Below are positions 58,707 to 64,000 of a DNA stretch of 64,000 bases, piece by piece. The position numbers and the translations under genes are program-made. The stretch is from Methylobacterium iners (GTDB taxonomy: Bacteria > Pseudomonadota > Alphaproteobacteria > Rhizobiales > Beijerinckiaceae), in NCBI RefSeq assembly GCF_022179305.1, contig NZ_BPQP01000036.1:1-64000 (forward strand). The letters are read 5' to 3'. The notes under the pieces were generated by a model that saw only the letters and a list, made by a program, of their open reading frames with translations, ran no database searches and was not told the DNA's origin. Positions within the stretch are counted from its first letter, which is position 1, and every line of letters begins with the position of its first letter.

Positions 58707-59027
58707 TGCATTACTCCCTCCTGAAACAATAAGGGAGTTTGTCATAGAACGCAATAATACTTCTCTGATGGAAACAGGAAATGCACGCTTGCGATGAAGC
58801 TAGGTTCTACGCTCGGGCATAAGATCAGCAATGCCTACCAGTAGCCGCGCATCATTGATAGTTAACCTATGAAATGTCGCGTCAAGTCTAGCCTTTGGGC
58901 CAACTAATGCCTTGTCCTCGCTAACTTCTTCGAACATATAGGCAAGCAGCACTTTCTTTGCATAAGACCAAGGTCTCACAAGCTTACGAGAACAATGTTC
59001 TTGTCGGGCTTTAACGGCAACGCGAAC
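58707..59027. other. Intergenic region upstream of the fusion gene
   Basis: About 320 AT-richer bases. It holds the promoter of the fusion operon, not identifiable by eye, and one short minus-strand frame described separately. Confidence 0.4.
58800..58979 (-). CDS. Possible small protein
   Basis: A 59-residue frame from a GTG at 58979 (VRPWSYAKKVLLAYMF, then ARLDATFHRLTINDARLLVGI) with protein-like composition. It is in the same frame as the gene at 59028-59252, directly past its TGA, with no stop between. It could be a separate small gene or the lost C-terminal extension of that gene. Weak support. Confidence 0.3.
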   Translation of the reverse strand: MRPWSYAKKVLLAYMFEEVSEDKALVGPKARLDATFHRLTINDARLLVGIADLMPERRT

Positions 59028-59252
59028 TCACGTGCTAGTCGGATTAAGCTGTTCGATGAAGCGTGTGCCCTCCCAAAGTTCGACGGCATGACCATCGACC
59101 ATGCTTTTGGCAATCGTGAGAGCCGCATTGTCGTCAAAGGCAGAAAAGCTGACAGCATTCAGGACATGCCCATCCGTATGGAGCATGATCGCGCGATATC
59201 GGCGGACCCCATCAGCACGATCAATCTCGTGGGCTTGAAGATCGACCGTCAT
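59028..59252 (-). CDS. Small conserved-looking hypothetical protein
   Basis: A 74-residue cytoplasmic protein (MTVDLQAHEIDRADGVRRY, then SAFDDNAALTIAKSMVDG, VELWEGTRFIEQL). The pattern, ending in an aromatic W-E-G segment, recurs in small proteins of methylobacteria as far as I recall; no function is known. ATG start without a strong ribosome site. Confidence 0.6.
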   Translation of the reverse strand: MTVDLQAHEIDRADGVRRYRAIMLHTDGHVLNAVSFSAFDDNAALTIAKSMVDGHAVELWEGTRFIEQLNPTST

Positions 59253-59443
59253 CCAAGTTGGGCCTATTTAGAACGGATCGCACTATACCCTTTGTTGTTC
59301 ATCGACATCAACTCACGATGCCATCTAGGCCCTCTGGTTGTGTCATGTAGATTGGAAACTGAGGATTGAGAGTTGTTGCTGCGGACGGACCCAGGTCTGA
59401 CTGCCAGCTTGGCCCTGTAGAGCCTATAACCAACACGTTCGCC

Positions 59444-59812
59444 TCATATCGCGCCCCTCAGAAGAGCAATCTGGCACAACACCGAACGACGGGCCCGAAC
59501 GAGACGATCCCTCAACGCGCGGATTTCTACGCCATCGAAGCAAGCTTCTTCGACCTCCCTGCAAAGACGAGAGAAGCCGATGAATCCAAGAGAACCAGCC
59601 GCAGACACCATAACGTGGGCCTGATACGCCAGAGTCGCGCTATCATTGCACGTGGCAGCGAAGAGTTCCTGAAGCTCTGCGGCGAGAAGACCAAGTAAAC
59701 TTTGCATTTGTTCGTATCCTAGTTGGGATCGAACGTCATCCAGCACCTTAAGATCGAGTGATGTTGGACCAGCGCAATCAAGCGCAGTTGGGTTATAAGA
59801 GCTAATGTCCAT
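59444..59812 (-). CDS. Orphan histidine phosphotransfer (Hpt) domain protein
   Basis: A 122-residue helical protein with the Hpt signature AYQAHVMVSAAGSLGF; His66 is the likely phospho-acceptor, followed by LCREVEEA as in Hpt domains. It has no kinase or receiver neighbour, so it would relay phosphate between partners encoded elsewhere. The usual Lys after the His-x2 is replaced (HVMVSA rather than HxLKGS), which may alter activity. The ATG at 59812 is preferred to a TTG at 59827. Confidence 0.65.
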   Translation of the reverse strand: MDISSYNPTALDCAGPTSLDLKVLDDVRSQLGYEQMQSLLGLLAAELQELFAATCNDSATLAYQAHVMVSAAGSLGFIGFSRLCREVEEACFDGVEIRALRDRLVRARRSVLCQIALLRGAI

Positions 59813-59827
59813 ATCACTATCAACCAA

Positions 59828-60053
59828 TGATCCGAGGCCGAAGCCGCATCAAAGTCTTCAACGCACTGAACGCAACGAAGCAGGGTTACAAATCGATTGT
59901 TGCAAAAATATAATATTAATAGATCATTGTCATACTATGCTTCAAAAGTCAAGGGAAGCTTGACCATTAAGAAGTATCTCGTGGATCATTTCGTATCGGG
60001 AACAACCTTAAGTCGGACACTCTAGCCAATACTTCGAAGGTGGATCTCGGCTG
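59828..60053. other. AT-rich intergenic region
   Basis: Together with the weak frame at 60054-60266 this makes about 470 bases without a confident gene. I see no repeat, tRNA or known regulatory site in it. Confidence 0.4.
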
Positions 60054-60266
60054 CTAAACCGTTGATGATGGTTGGCAATCAGCGGTCTTGACTGAGAGTG
60101 GCGTCCTTCCCACGCCAGATTGATGATCCAAGACGCTTATCCAACAAGTTGAACCGCATGGCCCGATCACTGTCGACGTGACGCTCACGATGTCGAGTGC
60201 CACACCCAGACGATCCTTAAACCCTTGATATGTAGCGATAATACGATAACCCTCCCCGAAATCCAC
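60054..60266 (-). CDS. Possible small protein divergent from the umuDC operon
   Basis: A 70-residue frame beginning with a GTG preceded by GGGGAG (MDFGEGYRIIATYQGFKDRLG, read in parts). The N-terminal half looks protein-like; the second half is less so. It is divergent from the SOS-controlled operon and starts 42 bases from the LexA box. Weak support. Confidence 0.3.
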   Translation of the reverse strand: MDFGEGYRIIATYQGFKDRLGVALDIVSVTSTVIGPCGSTCWISVLDHQSGVGRTPLSVKTADCQPSSTV

Positions 60267-60307
60267 AGGCTCCCCTTCCGATCTTGACCCCCGCGACGTG
60301 ATCCTAT

Positions 60308-60322
60308 GTTCTGCATATGTTC
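60308..60322 (+). promoter_or_regulatory. LexA (SOS) box upstream of the umuDC operon
   Basis: GTTC at 60308-60311, seven bases, GTTC at 60319-60322: an exact alphaproteobacterial LexA operator. It lies directly before the first gene of the operon, so umuDC should be induced by DNA damage. Confidence 0.8.
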
Positions 60323-60333
60323 TTACTCGACGG

Positions 60334-60549
60334 ATGGCTACGATGACGGCAAGCGAGATGGCAGCGTTCGCGGATATGAGCGATGCCGAGACTACCGCCG
60401 TTGCCTATGTGGAAGCGGCTGGCGGTGATCCGAATCGTGCGTTGCTATGGGCCATCGAGGACCTGATCGCGCTGGAACACCGATTCGCTCAGGCCCAACG
60501 TTCAGTGTCCAAGGGCTATATCCGCGCAGCTGCGATGGAACGGGCCTAA
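60334..60549 (+). CDS. Small hypothetical protein, first gene of the umuDC operon
   Basis: A 71-residue acidic, Ala-rich helical protein (MTASEMAAFADMSDAETTA, ALLWAIEDLIALEHRFAQA). It starts at an ATG at 60334 or 60343, just after the LexA box, and ends four bases before umuD. Its position makes it an SOS gene, perhaps an accessory factor of the polymerase, but no family was recognised. Confidence 0.6.
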   Translation: MATMTASEMAAFADMSDAETTAVAYVEAAGGDPNRALLWAIEDLIALEHRFAQAQRSVSKGYIRAAAMERA

Positions 60550-60553
60550 GACC

Positions 60554-60988
60554 ATGGACATCTTTGGCGTCACCATCGGCTTGCCCGTTCCCCTCCCATT
60601 GCTTCGCCGTCCTGTGCGCGCAGGGTTTCCATCCCCGGCCGACGACTTCATCGAAGAGACAATCGACCTTCAGCGCCTACTGATCACGAATCGACCGGCT
60701 ACCTTCCTTGTGCGTGTCGTGGGTGATTCGATGATCCTGGCCCGGTTGTTCGATGGTGACCTCGCTGTGGTCGATCGTTCCCTAACACCTGCGAACGGTG
60801 ACGTGGTGGTCGTGGATATCGACGGTGATCGGTCGTTCAAGGTGTGGTCGAGACAAGGCCCCCGCATCCGCCTCTCGTTCGCGAACCCTCGTTATCCTGA
60901 GTTCCGTCTGTCCCCTGATGCCTTGGTTGAGGTTTGGGGGGTGGTGTCATCATCCATCAGTCCGAAGCGCCGTGCGGCGAAGGGGTGA
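60554..60988 (+). CDS. umuD: UmuD-like translesion polymerase subunit
   Basis: A 144-residue LexA/UmuD-type self-cleaving protein. The cleavage site is Ala23-Gly24 (RAGFPSP). The catalytic pair is Ser59 (VVGDSMI) and Lys96 (SFKVW), spaced 37 residues as in E. coli UmuD. After RecA-stimulated cleavage it joins UmuC to form an error-prone polymerase. It overlaps the umuC start (GTGA). Confidence 0.92.
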   Translation: MDIFGVTIGLPVPLPLLRRPVRAGFPSPADDFIEETIDLQRLLITNRPATFLVRVVGDSMILARLFDGDLAVVDRSLTPANGDVVVVDIDGDRSFKVWSRQGPRIRLSFANPRYPEFRLSPDALVEVWGVVSSSISPKRRAAKG

Positions 60989-62265
60989 CCCGGGCCTACG
61001 CTCTCTCGGATGGAAACAGCTTCTATTGTTCTTGTGAGCGCGTCTTTGATGCTCGATTAGCGCGCGTTCCCGTCATCGTCCTATCCAACAACGATGGCTG
61101 CGCGATCGCGAGGACGGTGGAAGCTAAGGCTCTCGGGATCAGGATGGGTGCTCCATTCTTCATGATCCGGGACCTGTGCCGGCATCGTGGGGTTCGGGTC
61201 TACTCGTCGAACTACGCCCTCTACGGTGACATGTCGGCTCGGGTGAACGAGGTTTACCGCCGGTTCTCACCCCGCATCGAAGTCTACTCCATTGACGAGA
61301 GCTTCCTTGATCTGAGCGACGTGAGGCCGAAGGATCGTGTCACCCTCGCCCGTGATATGCGGTCTGCTGTCTTAAAGTGGACTGGCATTCCAACTTGCGT
61401 CGGCATCGGCCCCACAAAGACCCTTGCCAAGCTAGCCAACGCTCTTGCGAAAGGCATTCCGGAACTCAGTGGTGTGTGCGACCTAACCGACGAGGACGAA
61501 CGGGCCGCTTGGTTGGGTCGCACGCCGATGAATGAGATTTGGGGCGTTGGACCGGCTACCACCCGCAAGCTGGAAGCACTCGGCTGCGATTCGGTAGCCG
61601 ACGTTCGCGATCTTGATCCACGTCTTGCCAGGAAAGGTCTGACAGTCGTCGGCGAGCGGTTGGTCTATGAGCTTCGTGGGATTGCGTGCCTGGACCTAGA
61701 GACGTTGGCGGCGACGAGGAAGGGTTGTGCGGTCACTCGGTCATTCTCGAGCCGCGTGGACGAGCTTGCGACCATGCAACAGGCCGTTTCAACTCACGCG
61801 GCACGGTTAGGCGAGAAGCTACGGCGTGAAGGGCTTGGAACGGACCACCTGACGGTCTTCTTCCACACGTCCGAACATGATCGCGGCGACCCACAACGAT
61901 CCGTATCGGCAGTGGTCACGTTCCCGGAGGCTACTAACGACACGCTGATTCTATCGAAGGGCGCGATGTCGGGCGTTCGTCGAGTGTGGAAGGACGGCTA
62001 CCGCTACAGCAAAGTGGGCATCATCACGACTGATCTGATGGACCTGGATGGTTCGCCACGTGCCCTAATCAACGGCTTCAATCGTGAGCGGAGCGGACCA
62101 CTGATGAACGCCTTGGACGATTGTAATCGACGATGGGGACGGAGATCGGTCGTCGTGGGGTCATCGGGTTGGACGAAGGACCAATCATGGTCGACCAAGT
62201 TCGAGATGCGGTCTCCGCGATACACGACACGGCTCGAAGAGTTGCCAAAAATCAGGGCTGCGTAA
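60985..62265 (+). CDS. umuC: Y-family DNA polymerase V subunit UmuC
   Basis: A 426-residue translesion polymerase. The catalytic palm residues lie in ALSDGNSFYCSCERVF and YSIDESFLD. VSNNDGC-like VLSNNDGCAIAR and the GIPTCVGIGPTKTLAKLAN segment are diagnostic. The C-terminal little-finger region ends in WSTKFEMRSPRYTTR. The GTG at 60985 overlaps the umuD stop and gives normal length. Its last 247 bases are duplicated downstream at 62621-62867. Confidence 0.94.
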   Translation: MTRAYALSDGNSFYCSCERVFDARLARVPVIVLSNNDGCAIARTVEAKALGIRMGAPFFMIRDLCRHRGVRVYSSNYALYGDMSARVNEVYRRFSPRIEVYSIDESFLDLSDVRPKDRVTLARDMRSAVLKWTGIPTCVGIGPTKTLAKLANALAKGIPELSGVCDLTDEDERAAWLGRTPMNEIWGVGPATTRKLEALGCDSVADVRDLDPRLARKGLTVVGERLVYELRGIACLDLETLAATRKGCAVTRSFSSRVDELATMQQAVSTHAARLGEKLRREGLGTDHLTVFFHTSEHDRGDPQRSVSAVVTFPEATNDTLILSKGAMSGVRRVWKDGYRYSKVGIITTDLMDLDGSPRALINGFNRERSGPLMNALDDCNRRWGRRSVVVGSSGWTKDQSWSTKFEMRSPRYTTRLEELPKIRAA

Positions 62266-62371
62266 CGTTGGGCATCGGAGGAAACTGAGACTGGACTCGA
62301 ACCCACGGTTTGTTCCCGACGACATCGACCATACGAGCTTTGCCATATTCAGGCCACCTTAGACCTCTCGA

Positions 62372-62387
62372 TTAACCATCCGTTAAC
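62372..62387 (+). promoter_or_regulatory. Candidate CtrA-binding site
   Basis: TTAA at 62372-62375, seven bases, TTAAC at 62383-62387: an exact TTAA-N7-TTAAC, the full CtrA box of alphaproteobacteria. It lies 43 bases before the short frame at 62430. Site match only. Confidence 0.45.
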
Positions 62388-62429
62388 CATGATACGTTTC
62401 CGTATGGTCAAGCTTGGATGGAGCGTTCT

Positions 62430-62543
62430 ATGTCGACGATCACAATCCTTGATCCCATCTCGGGCAAGTTGATTACGATCCAAAGACCTAGACCGAGGGT
62501 GGGGCAGGCGAAGTTCAAAGCATCGTGCTATGGCGACGCTTGA
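62430..62543 (+). CDS. Possible 37-residue peptide
   Basis: ATG at 62430 opens a short frame (MSTITILDPISGKLITIQ, then RPRPRVGQAKFKASCYGDA) with natural-looking composition, downstream of the candidate CtrA box. No ribosome site stands out. Weak support. Confidence 0.3.
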   Translation: MSTITILDPISGKLITIQRPRPRVGQAKFKASCYGDA

Positions 62544-62620
62544 CCGCCGATGATCCGGTAGACTTGCATTCAAGAGCATCCTAGGCCCTTGGCGATTGCA
62601 GCCGGTCCCGTGCCCTCCGC

Positions 62621-62867
62621 CATCATCACGACTGACCTGATGCCTCTCGATGGATCGCCAGGTGCCCTAATCGATGGCTTCAATCGTGAGCGAAGCAGAC
62701 CACTGATGGATGCATTGATGATTGTAATCGACGATGGGGGACGGGGATCGGTCGTCGTAGGATCGTCGGGGTGGGTTAGGGACCGATCGTGGTCAACCAA
62801 GTTCGAAATGCGTTCGCCGCGCTACACAACGAGGATCGACGAACTTCCTGCAATCAAGGCTGCGTAA
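62621..62867 (+). pseudogene. Duplicated 3' end of umuC
   Basis: This segment encodes IITTDLMPLDGSPGALIDGF to WSTKFEMRSPRYTTR and the same stop, matching the C-terminal 82 residues of UmuC with roughly four of five bases identical. Near 62690-62735 a one-base loss and a one-base gain change the frame for about 10 residues and then restore it. It lacks the polymerase domains, so it is a remnant; the frame could still be read from a start at 62589. Confidence 0.8.
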
Positions 62868-62974
62868 TTATGGCTAAGGTCGAACAATCCACGCCAATGG
62901 TGCGTTGAGAGTCATGCAGTGTGTCGGACTTGCCTAGCTTAATCCGACCACATTCCTAATACGGGAACAAACAA

Positions 62975-63082
62975 ATGGCACTCTTCTTCGCGCTTCTGCT
63001 TATTGGAACTCCACTGGCGTTCGCAGTAATGAACCTTCTTAGCATGGGCAAGCATTCACCGGCCGCGACACGACAGCTTTAA
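62975..63082 (+). CDS. Possible tiny membrane protein
   Basis: A 35-residue frame (MALFFALLLIGTPLAFAVM, then NLLSMGKHS) consisting mainly of one membrane helix. It is too small for ordinary gene finding. A near-match to the EcfG promoter (CGAAC, 17 bases, CGTT) lies at 62881-62906. Moderate to weak support. Confidence 0.4.
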   Translation: MALFFALLLIGTPLAFAVMNLLSMGKHSPAATRQL

Positions 63083-63142
63083 CATTATCTGCCATAATAA
63101 TATGAGTCTGGAAGCCTCTTAGGTACTCAGGCTCATTCTCGT

Positions 63143-63343
63143 TCAGGCGGCAAGTTCTAAACTGAGTGGCCGAGTTTCAGAGGTCAACGCAGCTTCTTCT
63201 AGGCCACGACAGTAGAGCTTTGCCACAATCTGCCAGAAGTCTATTTGCTCCCCGGTTGCAAGAGCATTGATACGTGTGTCGATGAATGCGCGGGCCTCGT
63301 CGGCAGCTAGGATATCGTCGGGTTCGAGACGCGGGCCCATCAT
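63143..63343 (-). CDS. Small hypothetical protein
   Basis: A 66-residue soluble protein (MMGPRLEPDDILAADEARAF, in part, then GEQIDFWQIVAKLYCRGLEEA). GGGAGAG seven bases before the ATG at 63343 supports this start over longer ones. No family was recognised. It has its own short upstream region. Confidence 0.55.
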   Translation of the reverse strand: MMGPRLEPDDILAADEARAFIDTRINALATGEQIDFWQIVAKLYCRGLEEAALTSETRPLSLELAA

Positions 63344-63454
63344 ACCGAACTCTCCCGTCAGATATGTTAATGTCCGTAACATCAACGATCACGCCGGACA
63401 TTCGATCCCGGGAGAACGACATCAATCGGTCAAGCTAGCTCGTTCGATAAAAAA

Positions 63455-63489
63455 GCCGTGCCTACCCTTCAATCGAGCGTAGGCACGGC
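63455..63489 (-). terminator. Rho-independent terminator after the tiny membrane protein gene
   Basis: A perfect 11-bp stem (63455-63465 with 63479-63489), a 13-base loop, and TTTTTT on the minus strand. It lies about 48 bases past the stop at 63537. Confidence 0.85.
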
Positions 63490-63536
63490 GGAAATGACAA
63501 AGGCTCGTTCAGTTGGCCCAGGAACCGAGCGCTTGT

Positions 63537-63611
63537 TCAGCGAAGGCCGAAGAACGACAACACGGCAAGAACCACGACGATCAAGCCGATGATGTAAATG
63601 ATGTTTCTCAT
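63537..63611 (-). CDS. 24-residue membrane peptide
   Basis: A 24-residue protein, essentially one membrane helix (MRNIIYIIGLIVVVLAVLS, then FFGLR). AAGGGGG six bases before the ATG is a strong ribosome site and a perfect terminator follows, so it is a real transcription unit despite its size. A near-EcfG promoter (GGAAC, 17 bases, TGTT) lies at 63665-63640. Very similar small peptides occur widely in Rhizobiales, as far as I recall; function unknown. Confidence 0.7.
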   Translation of the reverse strand: MRNIIYIIGLIVVVLAVLSFFGLR

Positions 63612-63915
63612 AAGTGCCCCCTTGTTGATGCTGATCGGCAACATGCGGAGTGGGCATACCGTTCCCAAAACATCTATGCGTCCATGCGTATCGGCTCGGT
63701 TGGATGCGCATTTTCTCGGTAGGACTAGGACCATTGTCACGCCGGAACGACAAGGGCTTTGTAGACTTGCATCCGGGAACATCCGAGCGCCTTTGCGTTG
63801 ACGGTCGGCTCAGTCTCGTCGGCTTTCATTGCTGACACGCGGTCACGATCAGCCCCGCGTAGTACCCCCTTTGTAGGATGGGAACTCTGTCTATGACGAC
63901 AACGTCGGCTTCAGC
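63612..63915. other. Intergenic region
   Basis: About 300 bases with no convincing gene. It contains the possible stress promoter of the 24-residue peptide at 63640-63665. Otherwise nothing was recognised. Confidence 0.4.
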
Positions 63916-64000
63916 TTAGTGGACCGTCTTGATCCCCTCAGGAGGCGGCGTAAGGGCCTCCGCAAACGGAAACTCTAGCACCACCTCGCCGGCCTCGTCA
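63916..64000 (-). CDS. C-terminal end of a gene running off the window
   Basis: The last 27 residues of a minus-strand protein (DEAGEVVLEFPFAEALTPP, then PEGIKTVH) ending at the TAA at 63916-63918. The D-E-x-G-x-V-(V/L) then L-x-F-P-F-A-E pattern recalls the end of small DUF6894-like proteins frequent in methylobacteria, but the part seen is too short for certainty. Confidence 0.4.
   Translation of the reverse strand, partial: DEAGEVVLEFPFAEALTPPPEGIKTVH

Larger units (their letters stand above)
62266..62588. other. Region between umuC and its duplicated 3' end
   Basis: About 320 bases between the two copies. It holds a candidate CtrA box, a very short frame at 62430-62543 and nothing else I can support. 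Confidence 0.4.

Overview
The window is a high-GC alphaproteobacterial chromosome segment. It fits best a member of the Methylobacteriaceae (Methylobacterium/Methylorubrum type). The support is the dusB-ntrBC / ntrYX-hfq-hflX set, a TrcR (DUF1013) protein, an OxlT-type oxalate:formate antiporter, a PQQ-type sugar dehydrogenase, a GTTC-N7-GTTC LexA box and EcfG-type promoters (GGAAC-N16/17-CGTT). The species is inferred from gene content only.

Layout. 1-5.6 kb: tail of a family 2 glycosyltransferase carrying an in-frame stop, then a minus-strand block reading rpsA, sppA, ihfB, lapA-domain protein, trpF, Sco1. 6.0-9.8 kb: one very large secreted alkaline phosphatase with RTX repeats and a six-fold C-terminal repeat. 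10-26 kb: housekeeping and conserved genes (trcR, prs, DUF4170, xseA, purD, a frameshifted PAS-GGDEF-EAL gene, glk, otsB, DUF427, a serine hydrolase, DUF2147, an MFS carrier). 26-31.6 kb: uvrA with a candidate LexA box, a strongly expressed-looking outer-membrane protein and a fasciclin protein. 31.7-45.9 kb: hflX, hfq, ntrX, ntrY, then an opposite-strand insert (gamma-glutamyltransferase, methyltransferase, OxlT, BrnT-like toxin and HTH antitoxin), then ntrC, ntrB, dusB. 46-50.9 kb: ispDF, cinA, a Coq10-like protein, lipA and a PQQ sugar dehydrogenase.

From about 50.9 kb to the end, composition becomes visibly AT-richer and the content is accessory. It includes a frameshifted gene, a truncated antitoxin, palindromic repeats, a truncated integrase, a Crp/Fnr regulator, envelope and stress proteins (L,D-transpeptidase, PRC-barrel, hemerythrin, WGxxGxxG-type anchor), and an operon encoding a dual-specificity phosphatase fused to an ADP-ribosylglycohydrolase plus a translationally coupled partner. 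It also has an orphan Hpt protein, an SOS-controlled umuDC operon with a duplicated umuC 3' end, and several tiny membrane proteins.

How the parts work together. NtrBC and NtrYX are nitrogen two-component systems linked to Hfq and HflX. The accessory region looks stress-oriented: two exact EcfG-type promoters drive small exported proteins, weaker matches precede neighbouring genes, and a LexA box precedes umuDC. The most unusual candidate is the phosphatase/ADP-ribosylglycohydrolase fusion with its 125-residue partner. No CRISPR array, rRNA or tRNA was recognised.
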